From NCBI GenBank assembly GCA_014874485.1, contig JADBJK010000063.1:1-64000 (forward strand): 64,000 bases of DNA. Reading direction: 5' to 3'. The position numbers and the translations under genes were made by a program. The notes under the pieces are model-generated. The model made no database searches. It was not told the origin of the DNA and saw only the letters and a list, made by a program, of their open reading frames with translations. The stretch's first letter is position 1. Every line of letters begins with the position of its first letter. The DNA comes from Chloroflexota bacterium (GTDB taxonomy: Bacteria; Chloroflexota; Anaerolineae; DTLA01). Shown here piece after piece: positions 28,881 to 38,574 of this stretch.

Positions 28881-29657
28881 ATGCGGACACCGATTATCGC
28901 GGGCAACTGGAAGATGTACAAGACCGTGGACGAATCCGTCGCGCTGGTCAAGGCGATGCGGTCGGCGCTGGAGGCCATCGGCGGGATTGAGACGGTGGTG
29001 TGCCCGCCGTTTTTGTCGCTGCCCCATGTGGCCGAGGCGCTGCGCGGGTCCACCATCGGCGTGGGCGCGCAGGACATGTTCTGGAAGGACGAGGGGGCCT
29101 ACACCGGCGAGGTGTCGCCCGTCATGCTGAGGCCCTATTGCCGGTACGTTATCCTGGGCCACTCGGAGCGGCGGCAGCACTTTGGCGAGACCGACGAGAC
29201 CGTGAACCTGAAGGTGAAGGCGGCGCTGGCTCACGGGCTGGTGCCCATCGTGTGCGTGGGGGAGAACCTGGCGCAGAACGAGGCGGGCCAGACGCAGGAG
29301 GTTGTGGAGGCCCAGGTGCGCGGGGCGCTGGCCGGGCTGACCGCCGAGCAGGTCGCGGGCATCGTCATCGCCTACGAGCCGGTGTGGGCCATCGGCACAG
29401 GCAAGCCGGCCACGGGCGAGGGGGCCAACGCCACCATCAAGACCGCCGTCCGGCAGACGGTGGCGCATCTGTTCGGCGAGTCGGTCGCCGAGCGCGTTCG
29501 CGTGCAGTACGGCGGGAGCGTGAAGCCGGGCAACATCGCCGAGTTCATGAGCCAGCCGGACATAGACGGCGCGCTGGTGGGCGGGGCGAGCCTGAAGGCC
29601 GAGGACTTCGTGGAGATCGTGAAACTTTCGGCCCAGGCGAAGGGCCTAGCACGCTAG
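28881..29657 (+). CDS. tpiA: Triosephosphate isomerase
   Basis: MRTPIIAGNWKMYKTVDESVALVKAM...YVILGHSERRQHFGETDE...AYEPVWAIGTGKPAT...VQYGGSVKPGNIAE; frame open upstream to 28728. Confidence 0.96.
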   Translation: MRTPIIAGNWKMYKTVDESVALVKAMRSALEAIGGIETVVCPPFLSLPHVAEALRGSTIGVGAQDMFWKDEGAYTGEVSPVMLRPYCRYVILGHSERRQHFGETDETVNLKVKAALAHGLVPIVCVGENLAQNEAGQTQEVVEAQVRGALAGLTAEQVAGIVIAYEPVWAIGTGKPATGEGANATIKTAVRQTVAHLFGESVAERVRVQYGGSVKPGNIAEFMSQPDIDGALVGGASLKAEDFVEIVKLSAQAKGLAR

Positions 29658-29669
29658 CGAAGGCAGACG

Positions 29670-30428
29670 ATGCTCGGCCCCTGGACCCCCGTCGCGACGT
29701 TCCTTGTCGGCTTCCTGATGGTGCTCCTGCTGACGCGGTGGAACACCCATCACTTGCAGGGGCTGATGTTCCTCCTCGGGGCCGACGAGGAGATCGTGAT
29801 GTACCTGCAGTTCATCCTGCTGTTCCCGGGCATCCTGGTGCATGAGATCGCCCACTGGCTGACGGCGAAACTGCTGGGCGTCCGCACGCTGGACTTCTCG
29901 GTGTGGCCCAAGCGCAAGAGCAAGGGCAAGGTTCAGTACGGCGCGGTGCGGATTGCCCAGACCGACATCGTGCGCGGCTCGCTCATCGGGCTGGCGCCGC
30001 TGGTCGTGGCGAGCCTGCTCATCATCGCCATCGGGCGCTATGCCCTGGGCACGGAGGCCCTGAGGCAGGCGGTGGCATCGGGCCAGTGGGGGCTGGTGTG
30101 GGGTGCGCTGTCCCAGTCCGTGCGCGCCGCGGATTTCTGGCTGTGGATGTACCTCATCTTCGCCATCAGCAACGCCATGTTCCCCAGCGAATCGGACCGA
30201 GAGGCGTGGAAGCCGCTGCTCCTCTACGGCGCGGTTGTGGCAGTCCTGCTGTACCTCGTTGGCTGGAAGCCCCCGGTGGAGTCGGTGCAGGCGGCGCTGG
30301 CGCGGGCGCTGAACCCGCTTATCTACGCCTTCGCCGTTACGGCGGCTGTGGACGCCTTCTTCGCGGCGGCGATTGGCTTGGTGGAGATCGTGGTGGGCCG
30401 CCTGCTGGGCAAGCGGATCGTGTATTGA
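29670..30428 (+). CDS. Integral membrane protein with HExxH motif (putative M50-like metalloprotease)
   Basis: LFPGILVHEIAHWLTAKLLGVRTLDFSVWPKRKSKGKVQYGAVRIAQTD; multiple TM segments. Confidence 0.6.
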   Translation: MLGPWTPVATFLVGFLMVLLLTRWNTHHLQGLMFLLGADEEIVMYLQFILLFPGILVHEIAHWLTAKLLGVRTLDFSVWPKRKSKGKVQYGAVRIAQTDIVRGSLIGLAPLVVASLLIIAIGRYALGTEALRQAVASGQWGLVWGALSQSVRAADFWLWMYLIFAISNAMFPSESDREAWKPLLLYGAVVAVLLYLVGWKPPVESVQAALARALNPLIYAFAVTAAVDAFFAAAIGLVEIVVGRLLGKRIVY

Positions 30429-31040
30429 TAGGGGCGCAATTCGTAGGGGCGCAATCCGTAGGGGCGCAATTCAATTGCGCCCCTACAATACGGGGCCGTT
30501 CGCGTGGTGCGAATCCAAATCCAATTGCGCCCCCAACGGCACGGGGGCGTTCGCGCGGTGCGAATCCAATTGCGCCCGCCCCAGGTGCGCAATTCGTAGG
30601 GGCGGAATCCGTGGTAGGGGCGCAATTCAATTGCGCCCCTACAGGGGGCAATCCAATTGCGCCCCTACAATACGGGGCCGTTCGCGTGGTGCGAATCCAA
30701 ATCCAATTGCGCCCCCAACGGCACGGGGGCGTTCGCGCGGTGCGAATCCAATTGCGCCCGCCCCAGGTGCGCAATTCGTAGGGGCGGAATCCGTGGTAGG
30801 GGCGCAATTCAATTGCGCCCCTACAGGGGGCAATCCAATTGCGCCCCTACAATACGGGGCCGTTCGCGTGGTACGAATCCAAATCCAATTGCGCCCCCAA
30901 CGGCAAGGGGGCGTTCGCGCGGTGCGAATCCAATTGCGCCCGCCCCAGGCGCGCAATTCGTAGGTGCGCAATTCGTAGTGCGGAATCCGTGATAGGTGCG
31001 CAATTCGTAGGGGCGCAATTCAATTGCGCCCCTACAGGGT
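30428..31040. repeat. Array of 182-bp tandem repeats built from gtaggggcgcaatt/aattgcgcccctac palindromes
   Basis: 'caatacggggccgttcgcgtggt' recurs at 30486, 30668 and 30850 (exact 182-bp period). Confidence 0.95.
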
Positions 31041-31121
31041 GCGCCCGTTTTTTGACGCCGCGCGAAGTCGTATATAATAATCTGTGAATGTTCTAACAAG
31101 ACCGTACCGGGTGGTAATGAC

Positions 31122-32219
31122 ATGGCGCGGACCATATTCCCATTCACAGCCATCGTTGACCAGCAGACCATGAAGCGGGCACTGATCCTGAACGCGGTGA
31201 ACCCGCTCATCGGCGGCGTGCTCATTCGGGGCGAGCGCGGCACCGCCAAGTCCACCGCTGCCCGCGCCCTGGCCGCGCTCCTGCCGGAAATTGACGTCGT
31301 CGCCGACTGCATCTACCGCTGCGACCCGCACAACCCAGAGACCATGTGCGACTCCTGCCGCGAGCGCCTGGCCCAGGGTGAGACGCTCCCCGTCGGCAGG
31401 GCGGTTACCCGCATGGTGGAACTGCCGGTGAGCGCCACCGAGGACCGCGTCGTGGGCACGCTGGACATTGAGCACGCGCTCAAGACCGGCGAGAAGCGCT
31501 TTGAGCCGGGCATCCTCGCCGCGGCCAACCGTGGGCTTCTCTACGTGGACGAGGTCAACCTGCTGGATGACCACGTGGTGGACCTGCTTCTGGACTCGGC
31601 GGCGATGGGCGTGAACTACGTGGAGCGCGAGGGGATTTCCTTCTCCCACCCGGCCCGCTTCATCCTCGTGGGAACCATGAACCCCGAAGAGGGCGAACTG
31701 CGCCCCCAACTGCTGGACAGGTTCGCGCTGTGCGTAGAGATCAAGGGGCTGACGGAACCACGCGAGCGCATGGAGGTGCTGGAGCGACGCATCCAGTTTG
31801 ACGCCGACCCGGAGGGCTTCCGCGCCGAATGGGAGCCGCGCGAACGGAAACTGTCCGAGGACATCGCCCGGGCGCGTGTGCTCCTGCCGCGCGTCAGGTA
31901 CGATGACACCGACCTCTACACCATCGCCCAACTGACGGCGGCTATGAAGGTGGACGGCCACCGCGCCGACATCGTCATCCTGAAGACGGCCATCGCCAAC
32001 GCCGCCTTCTCGGGCCGCGATCACATCACCGACGAGGACATCCTGCTGGCGGCGGAGTTGGCCCTGCCCCACCGAATGAAACGCCAGCCGTTCCAGGATG
32101 AGGAAATCCGCTTTGAGGAACTGAAGGCCAAACTGGAGAAGGTCCAGGCCGAGGCGATGGCCCAGCAGGATGCGAGCCGCTTGGATGCCGAGGCGGACGT
32201 AAAAAAAAAGACCAGGTAA
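31122..32219 (+). CDS. Mg/Co-chelatase AAA+ subunit (ChlI/BchI-like), ORF1 of a putative frameshifted chlID-type gene
   Basis: [28 protein letters not shown]...[62 protein letters not shown]. Confidence 0.93.
   Translation: MARTIFPFTAIVDQQTMKRALILNAVNPLIGGVLIRGERGTAKSTAARALAALLPEIDVVADCIYRCDPHNPETMCDSCRERLAQGETLPVGRAVTRMVELPVSATEDRVVGTLDIEHALKTGEKRFEPGILAAANRGLLYVDEVNLLDDHVVDLLLDSAAMGVNYVEREGISFSHPARFILVGTMNPEEGELRPQLLDRFALCVEIKGLTEPRERMEVLERRIQFDADPEGFRAEWEPRERKLSEDIARARVLLPRVRYDDTDLYTIAQLTAAMKVDGHRADIVILKTAIANAAFSGRDHITDEDILLAAELALPHRMKRQPFQDEEIRFEELKAKLEKVQAEAMAQQDASRLDAEADVKKKTR
32201..32209 (+). other. Putative -1 slippery site (A9) between ChlI-like and ChlD-like ORFs
   Basis: gacgtAAAAAAAAAGaccaggTAA; 0-frame stop 8 nt after the run; -1 frame open through to 33157. 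Confidence 0.6.
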
Positions 32220-32308
32220 CGGAGCCCTCGCCTGACGTCGGCGGGAGCGGCGTCGCCATCAAGGGCCACGACGCGACCCCGCTGGGGTTCAAGGGCGCGC
32301 AGGAAGCC

Positions 32309-33157
32309 ATGCTGGCCGTGGACATCGGCCCGACCTTCAAGCCCCGCCGGTTGAGCACCCCCCTGGACCGCCTCACCCGCAGCACGGCGGGCAAGCGCAG
32401 CCTCACCAAGACCAAGCGCAAGCGCGGGCGTTACGTGCAGAGCCTGCCGGCCAACGGCAAGCCCGACGACCTGGCGCTGGACGCGACCCTGCGCCACGCC
32501 GCCCTGAGCCGCACGCGCGAGCACAGGACCGAGCCGGGCATCCAGTTGAAGAAGTCCGACTGGCAGAAGAAGGTGCGGGTGCGCCGTGCCGCGAATCTCA
32601 TCCTCTTCGTGGTGGATGCCAGTTGGTCCATGGCCGCGTCCGAGCGCATAGAAGCCACCAAAGGCGCCATCTTCTCCCTGCTCACCGACGCCTACAAGCG
32701 GCGCGATCAGGTGGGGCTGGTGGTGTTCCAGCGCGAGGAGGCTCGGCTGGAGTTGGCCCCCACGTCCAGCGTGGAACTGGCCAAGGAGGCGCTGAAGGAC
32801 ATCCCCGTGGGCGGCAAGACACCCCTGAGCCACGGCCTGGTGCTGGCCTATCGGGTGATCCAGCAGGCCCGCCGCAAAGATCCCGAGGTGATGCCGCTGA
32901 TGATTCTCCTGACCGACGGCGCGGGCAACGTGTCGCTCACCCGCTTGCCGCCGCAGGAGGAGGCGCTCCGCGTGGCGCGGCTCATCGCCCGCAGCGGTAT
33001 TCGTTCGGTGGTCATCAACATGGAGCACCCGTCCTTTGACCGCGGCCTGACCCAGGAACTGGCCGACGCCCTGAAGGGGCCGTGCTACACGCTCCGCGAG
33101 TTGCGCGCCCAGGAGTTGTACCAGACGGTGCGCGACGAACTGGCCGCCGATAGGTAG
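32309..33157 (+). CDS. ChlD/BchD-like VWA domain, ORF2 (probably reached by frameshift from 31122)
   Basis: MLAVDIGPTFKPRRLSTPLDR...LILFVVDASWSMAASERIEATKGAIFSLLTDAYKRRDQVGLVVFQ; MIDAS DASWS. Confidence 0.9.
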   Translation: MLAVDIGPTFKPRRLSTPLDRLTRSTAGKRSLTKTKRKRGRYVQSLPANGKPDDLALDATLRHAALSRTREHRTEPGIQLKKSDWQKKVRVRRAANLILFVVDASWSMAASERIEATKGAIFSLLTDAYKRRDQVGLVVFQREEARLELAPTSSVELAKEALKDIPVGGKTPLSHGLVLAYRVIQQARRKDPEVMPLMILLTDGAGNVSLTRLPPQEEALRVARLIARSGIRSVVINMEHPSFDRGLTQELADALKGPCYTLRELRAQELYQTVRDELAADR

Positions 33158-33177
33158 AGCGCGACGAGGAGAACCCC

Positions 33178-34122
33178 ATGCCCACGAACTCTGCCATGCC
33201 CGCGCGGCGGCGCGTTTCGCTCTCATCCCTGTTGGCCGACGCGGGCCTCGCCCTGGTTACCCTCATCTGGGGGCTGACCTTTGTGGTGGTGAAGGACGCC
33301 GTCGCCCAGGTGCCCGTCATGACGTTCCTCGCGTGGCGGTTTGGCGTGGGCGCGGTGGCGCTGCTGCCCCTGTCGCTCCGCGGCCTGCGGCGGGCCGGTC
33401 GGCGCGAGTGGATCGCCGGCGCGCTCATCGGCGTTTCGCTGTTCGCGGGCTATGTGCTCCAGACGGCCGGCCTGCAGTGGACCACCGCCAGCAAGACCGG
33501 CTTCATCACGGGGCTGTACGTCCCCCTCGTTCCCCTGTTCGCGTGGCCGCTGATGCGCGAGAAACCCAGCCGCAACGCCATCGTAGGTCTGGTGCTGGCC
33601 ACCGTCGGCCTGGCCCTGCTATCGCTGCGGGGAGACCTGCGCGTGGAGAAGGGGGACCTGCTGGTGCTTGGCTGCGCGGTGGCCTTCGCGTGGCAGGTGG
33701 TGCTCATCGCCTATTTCGCGCCGCGGATGCCCGCGCTGACGCTGGCGCAGGTGCAGATCACCGTGGTGGCAGTGGCGTCGGCGGTGGTCGCGGCGCTGGC
33801 GGGCGAGCCACTCGTGCCGTTGCCGCGAGCGGTCTGGGGCGCTGTCGCGTTCAACGGCGTCCTTGCCACGTCGGTCGCGCTGGGTCTGCAGAACTGGCTG
33901 CAGGGCAAGACCAGCGCCACCCACGCCGCGCTGATTTTCGTGCTGGAGCCGGTCTTCGCGGCGGTGTTCGGGTGGGTTCTGGCAGGGGAGACGCTGGATT
34001 TGCGGGGATGGGTCGGTTCCGCTATGATTTTGGCCGGCATGATCGTGGGCCAGAGGAACAATCGCTCGGGCGCTGCGTCCGAGAACAGGGAGGAGCCTCG
34101 TGCAGCTTCCAGAGAGTTATGA
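33178..34122 (+). CDS. DMT-superfamily (EamA) transporter
   Basis: ALVTLIWGLTFVVVKDAVAQVPVMTFLAWRF...AALIFVLEPVFAAVFGWVLAGETLDLRGWVGSAMILAGMIV. Confidence 0.92.
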   Translation: MPTNSAMPARRRVSLSSLLADAGLALVTLIWGLTFVVVKDAVAQVPVMTFLAWRFGVGAVALLPLSLRGLRRAGRREWIAGALIGVSLFAGYVLQTAGLQWTTASKTGFITGLYVPLVPLFAWPLMREKPSRNAIVGLVLATVGLALLSLRGDLRVEKGDLLVLGCAVAFAWQVVLIAYFAPRMPALTLAQVQITVVAVASAVVAALAGEPLVPLPRAVWGAVAFNGVLATSVALGLQNWLQGKTSATHAALIFVLEPVFAAVFGWVLAGETLDLRGWVGSAMILAGMIVGQRNNRSGAASENREEPRAASREL

Positions 34123-35200
34123 GGCGCTGTACGAGCAGGCGAGGAGGACCGCCACTACCGACCGCCACGCAGCCATAGAACAATTCAGGCGGCTGGTGGA
34201 CCGGCTGCTGAGCCTGCCGGAACATCTGTTGGCTCGCAAGCCGGACCTGCGCGACTTGCGGGACAGTGCCGCCGACGACTACCTCATCCTGCTGCGCTGG
34301 ACGGGGAGGAACGAGGAAGCGCTGGCCGAGGCGGAACGGTTCAGCCAGGCGATTCCGCAGCGCGCGGACGTTTGGGCGCTGGAGCGCGCGATGGATCTCA
34401 TTGACAGCGGGAAGGTCAGCGAGGGGCTAGACACGCTGCGGGCGTTGCTCCTCCAGTATCCGAACGACGCGTACTACTTTCGGGGCTTTCTCGCGCGGGA
34501 ACTCTGGGCCGCGGGGGAGTACGCCGAGGCTACGGAACTGGCGAAAGTCCTGGCCCAGGATGCCCGCGATGACACCAAACGGGTAGTTGCGCTTTCCCTG
34601 CTCATGGACATCGCGATGGAGGCCGATGATCCCAAGGCGGTTGGCTCCTACGCGCACAAGATCAAGGAGCAGACAGACCGTGTGCCCTTTGCGGCTTGCG
34701 AATGGCTGGCGGGTCGCGGATACTGGGATGACCTGGAAAAGTTGTTGAAACGCGCCAGAGAGCGCTTTGTGCAGAGGGTTTTTCGGGGGGAGATGTGCAG
34801 GGCTCAGGGGGATGAAGCCGGCGCCAAAGCACAATGGGCACCGCTGCTTGATGAAGAGCGTGGCGGCGACGCAGATTTGTACTCCTACGCCGCGGTCCGG
34901 CTTCTCACGCAACAGGCGGATGATGAGGTGACAGGTTTGCTCCAATCTGCCCTTGTGGAAGAGCCCACAGACCTAGCGTTGTTGCTTGCGCTCGTCGCCG
35001 CGTTGGCGCAGATGGGCCGCGTTGACGAGGCCATAGCCACGGTTCAAGACTACCTGAACCTGAGGCGACTCATCCGCCCGTATTGGAAACGCCTCCCCTA
35101 TTCCTATTGGCTGCGGCTACGGCGCTACCCCATGCCCGACGAGGCGGTGGAGGCCCTTCGCCCGCATTTCGTTACCGAGCAGGCCGCGGCTCCCGCGTAG
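34100..35200 (+). CDS. Tetratricopeptide-repeat-like protein (GTG start)
   Basis: Helical repeat sequence with RTGRNEEALAEAERFSQAIP / QMGRVDEAIATVQDYLNLRR; SD aggag before GTG. Confidence 0.65.
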   Translation: MQLPESYEALYEQARRTATTDRHAAIEQFRRLVDRLLSLPEHLLARKPDLRDLRDSAADDYLILLRWTGRNEEALAEAERFSQAIPQRADVWALERAMDLIDSGKVSEGLDTLRALLLQYPNDAYYFRGFLARELWAAGEYAEATELAKVLAQDARDDTKRVVALSLLMDIAMEADDPKAVGSYAHKIKEQTDRVPFAACEWLAGRGYWDDLEKLLKRARERFVQRVFRGEMCRAQGDEAGAKAQWAPLLDEERGGDADLYSYAAVRLLTQQADDEVTGLLQSALVEEPTDLALLLALVAALAQMGRVDEAIATVQDYLNLRRLIRPYWKRLPYSYWLRLRRYPMPDEAVEALRPHFVTEQAAAPA

Positions 35201-35323
35201 CGTGCCCGCGACGGCACAGGGCTTGCACGGCTGTTGATGTCGGCTATAATGGGGTGAGCGCGAGACGTAGAACGATTCCCATCGCACAATTGCGGGCCAG
35301 GTGGCCCGAAGGGAGGGGCTGAT

Positions 35324-36301
35324 ATGAAACGAGCGTTACTGCCAGCGGTTCTTGTCGTGGTGGCGTTGCTGGTTGCGGGGTGCAGTCTGCTGCCTGGGCA
35401 GCAGGCGCCTGCCCAGCCCACGAGCGTGCCCCAGCCCACGCAGCCTCCGGTGGGCGGCGACACCCTGCCCACGGCGGTCATCCCGACGCCCGGCGCGGAA
35501 GTGGGCACCGTCGCCGCGCGGGTGAACGGACAGGACATCCCCATGGCGACGTTCCAGAAGCAGTTCTTCCAGTTCAAGGTCGCGCTGACGGACCAGAACG
35601 TGGACCTGACCACCGATGAGGGCAAGGCCGCGCTGGCCCAGGTGCGGGTGCAGGTGCTCAACTCGCTCATTGAACTGGCGCTCATCCAGCAGGCCGCGGC
35701 GCGCATGGGCATCTCCATCTCCAATGAGCAACTGGAAGCGCGCGTGCAGGAGACCATCGCTTCGGGCGGGGGCGAGGAGAAGTTCCAGGAGTGGCTGGCC
35801 GAAAGCGGCATCACGCCCGAGGAGTTCCGCGAGCAACTGCGCGCCGAGTTGCTGACCGAGATGGTGATACAGCAGGTAACCGGCTCGGTGCCCGACAAGG
35901 CCGAGCAGGTGCACGCGCGGCACATCCTGCTGGCCAGCGAGCAGGACGCTCAGGCGGCCCTGCGCCGAATCCAGGCGGGCGAGGACTTCGCCAAGGTGGC
36001 CCGCGAGATGTCGCAGGATGAGATTACCCGCGCCGATGGGGGCGATTTGGGGTTCTTCCCCAAGGGCATGTTGAGCGTGCCGAAGGAGATAGAGGACGCG
36101 GCGTTCGCGTTGCAGCCGGGACAGGTCAGCGGCATCGTCCGCAGCCCCTACGGATACCACATTGTCCAAGTGCTGGAGCGGCAGGCCGGGCGACCGCTTC
36201 CGCCCGATGTGTACCAGGCGATGAAGCAGAAAGCCTTTGACGACTGGCTCCAGCAGCAGCGGGCCGCCGCCCAGGTGGAGATTCTGGTTCCGACCGAATA
36301 G
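35324..36301 (+). CDS. Peptidyl-prolyl cis-trans isomerase lipoprotein (PpiC/SurA/PrsA-like)
   Basis: VAGC lipobox; VHARHILLASEQDAQAALRRIQAGEDFAKVAREMSQDEITRADGGDLGFFPKGMLSVPKEIEDAAFALQPGQVSGIVRSPYGYHIVQVLE. Confidence 0.94.
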   Translation: MKRALLPAVLVVVALLVAGCSLLPGQQAPAQPTSVPQPTQPPVGGDTLPTAVIPTPGAEVGTVAARVNGQDIPMATFQKQFFQFKVALTDQNVDLTTDEGKAALAQVRVQVLNSLIELALIQQAAARMGISISNEQLEARVQETIASGGGEEKFQEWLAESGITPEEFREQLRAELLTEMVIQQVTGSVPDKAEQVHARHILLASEQDAQAALRRIQAGEDFAKVAREMSQDEITRADGGDLGFFPKGMLSVPKEIEDAAFALQPGQVSGIVRSPYGYHIVQVLERQAGRPLPPDVYQAMKQKAFDDWLQQQRAAAQVEILVPTE

Positions 36302-36307
36302 CGAGGG

Positions 36308-36510
36308 CCTCCACCGCAGAGACACGGAGAACGCAGAGGTATCGGGCGAGGATTGAGAGGCCCCCCTCTCCGTGCCCTGGGTGTCTCGGCGGTGATGTTC
36401 CTTTCATGCTGATTGGCGTAGCCGCGAAGCATCTCGCCTGCCGAGATCCTTCGCATCGCTCAGGATGACAAAAACGTGGTCTCTGTGTTCTCTGCGTCTC
36501 AGCGGTGATG
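36308..36510. repeat. Inverted pair of 'caccgcagagacacggagaacgcagag' / 'ctctgtgttctctgcgtctcagcggtg' repeats
   Basis: Half-element at about 36311 and inverted half-element at about 36480-36507. Confidence 0.65.
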
Positions 36511-36526
36511 TTCTCAAGGAGAAACC

Positions 36527-37318
36527 ATGGCAGAAGTCAAGCACGTCAAGAAAATCGCCGTAACGGGCAAGGGCGGAGTGGGCAAGACGACCCTGGCGGG
36601 CCTGCTCGCCTATATCTTCGCGGCGCGGGGCGAGCGCGTCATCGCCATTGACGCCGACCCCGACGCCAACCTGGCGTCGGCGCTAGGGTTCCCGCCGGAA
36701 CTGGTGGAGCGAATCACGCCCATCGCCGCGATGGACGACCTCATCTACGAGCGCACCGGCGCGCAACGTGGTACCACAGGCGGCTTCTTCCAGATCAACC
36801 CCCGCGTGGACGACATCCCCGACCGGTTCAGCGCCGTGCACCGAGGGATTCGGTTGCTGGTGCTGGGCACGGTCAAGAAGGGCGGCGCGGGGTGCATCTG
36901 CCCCGAAAGCGCGCTCCTGCGCTCGCTGATGGTCAACCTCATCCTGCACCGCGACGAGGTGGTCATCGCCGACATGGAGGCGGGGATTGAGCACCTGGGG
37001 CGGGCGACGGCCCAGGCGGTGGACGCCATGATCGTGGTGGTGGAGCCGGGCCGCCGCAGCCTCCAGACGGCGGAGACCATCCGCAAACTGGCGGGCGACC
37101 TGGGCCTCACGCGGATCTTCGTGGTGGGCAACAAGGTGCGCGGCGAGGAAGACCGGCGGTTCATCGCCGAGAACCTGCCCGACTTCAAGGTGCTTGGCTT
37201 CATGCCGTTCTCGCCGGATGCGATTCGCTCGGACCTGGAGGGCCGCGCCGTGTACGATGTGGCGCCCGACCTGGTGGCCGAGGCCGAGAGGATCGCGGCG
37301 GCGCTGCGCGGGGAGTAG
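36527..37318 (+). CDS. cooC: CooC-like CO dehydrogenase maturation (nickel insertion) ATPase
   Basis: KKIAVTGKGGVGKTTLAGLLAYIFAARGERVIAIDADPDANLASALGFP...KKGGAGCICPESALLRSLM...VIADMEAGIEHLGRATAQAVD. Confidence 0.92.
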   Translation: MAEVKHVKKIAVTGKGGVGKTTLAGLLAYIFAARGERVIAIDADPDANLASALGFPPELVERITPIAAMDDLIYERTGAQRGTTGGFFQINPRVDDIPDRFSAVHRGIRLLVLGTVKKGGAGCICPESALLRSLMVNLILHRDEVVIADMEAGIEHLGRATAQAVDAMIVVVEPGRRSLQTAETIRKLAGDLGLTRIFVVGNKVRGEEDRRFIAENLPDFKVLGFMPFSPDAIRSDLEGRAVYDVAPDLVAEAERIAAALRGE

Positions 37319-37339
37319 GGCGCGTCGGGGACAAGCCCG

Positions 37340-37740
37340 GCGTGTCATTGCGAGGGGCGCAGCGCCCGTAGGGACAATTCATGAATTGTCCCTACTGAGG
37401 CGCGGAGCGCCGAAGACTCTCGCCAACCGAGAGGCTTCGCTTCGCTCGCAATGACAGGCATAAGTTGTCATTGCGAGGAGCGCAGCGACGAAGCAATCTC
37501 TCTCACCCCAGCCCTCTCCCGCGCGGCGGGCGAGGGAGCGCATCTGTCATTCTGAGGCGCGGAGCGCCGAAGAATCTCGCCAACCGAGATGCTTCGCTTC
37601 GCTGACAATGGCGTGAGAAGGCACGTGCGACGCACCTCCGAGGTGCGTCGCACGTGGGCCGAGCGAGATTGCTTCGCTTCGCTCGCAATGACAGGCACAA
37701 GTTGTCATTGCGGGGGGCGAAGCCCCGCAGCAATCCCTGG
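37340..37740. repeat. REP/MITE-like repeat cluster
   Basis: 28-bp palindrome 37368-37395, 35-bp palindrome 37622-37656, several tcattgcgag elements. Confidence 0.85.
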
Positions 37741-37761
37741 TGTGCAGAAAGGAGGGGTGCG

Positions 37762-38550
37762 ATGGCGCGAATTCAGGTGCGGGACATCTGGCTGCACTAC
37801 GAGGAAGCCGGCGCGGGCGAGCCGCTCCTGCTGATCCACGGCCTCGGCTCCAGCAGCCGCGACTGGGAGATGCAAGTCCCCTTCTTCGCCGGCGAGTACC
37901 GCGTCGTCGTGTTTGACCTGCGCGGGCACGGCGAGTCCGACAAACCCCGCGGGCCATACACCATGCGCCAGTTCGCCCAGGATACCGCAGGGCTGATAGA
38001 GGCTCTCGGCATCGCGCCGGCCCACGTCGTCGGCATCTCGCTGGGCGGGATGATCGCGTTGCAGTTGGCCGTTGACCGGCCCGATTTGGTCAAGAGCCTC
38101 GTCATCGTGAACAGCGGGCCGGAGTTCGTGGCGCGGACGTTCAAGGAGCGCCTGGCGGTTCTCCAGCGGTTTCTCGTCGTGCGCCTGGTGGGGATGCGGA
38201 AGATGGGCGAGATTCTGGCCGCCCGCCTGTTCCCGAAGCCCGAGCAGGAATCGCTTCGGGCGATGCTGGTGGAGCGGTGGGCGGCGAACGACCCCCGTGC
38301 CTACCGCGACGCCATGCGGGCGATCGTCGGCTGGAGCGTGGCCGACCGCCTGGGCGACATCCACATCCCGACCCTCGTCGTCGCGGCGGACGAAGACTAC
38401 ACGCCGGTGTCGGCCAAGGAGGCCTACGTTGCCAAGATGCCCCGCGCCGAACTGGCGGTGATCCGCGACGCGCGGCACGCCGTCCCCGTGGAGCGGCCGG
38501 ACGAGTTCAACGCTGTGGTGGCGGCGTTCCTGGCCCGTCAGCGGGGCTAG
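37762..38550 (+). CDS. Alpha/beta-fold hydrolase
   Basis: LLLIHGLGSSSRDWEMQVPFFAGEYRVVVFDLRGHGESDKP...HVVGISLGGMIALQLAVDRPD. Confidence 0.93.
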   Translation: MARIQVRDIWLHYEEAGAGEPLLLIHGLGSSSRDWEMQVPFFAGEYRVVVFDLRGHGESDKPRGPYTMRQFAQDTAGLIEALGIAPAHVVGISLGGMIALQLAVDRPDLVKSLVIVNSGPEFVARTFKERLAVLQRFLVVRLVGMRKMGEILAARLFPKPEQESLRAMLVERWAANDPRAYRDAMRAIVGWSVADRLGDIHIPTLVVAADEDYTPVSAKEAYVAKMPRAELAVIRDARHAVPVERPDEFNAVVAAFLARQRG

Positions 38551-38574
38551 CACTTTGGCACAGGGATTCTTGAT

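Noticed and set aside
30428-31040. Possible CRISPR array
   Set aside because: Tandem 182-bp units made of palindromes; no repeat/spacer alternation.
30323-31312. ORFs on both strands with repeated GAIQLRPY / GAQLNCAPT units
   Set aside because: Arise from the 182-bp repeat array; the period is not a multiple of 3 and palindromes give ORFs on both strands.
32309-32311. ATG 32309 as an independent start of a separate chlD gene
   Set aside because: Weak: an AGGA-like SD exists nearby, but the same frame is open upstream to the A9 run. Kept only as the alternative to frameshifting.
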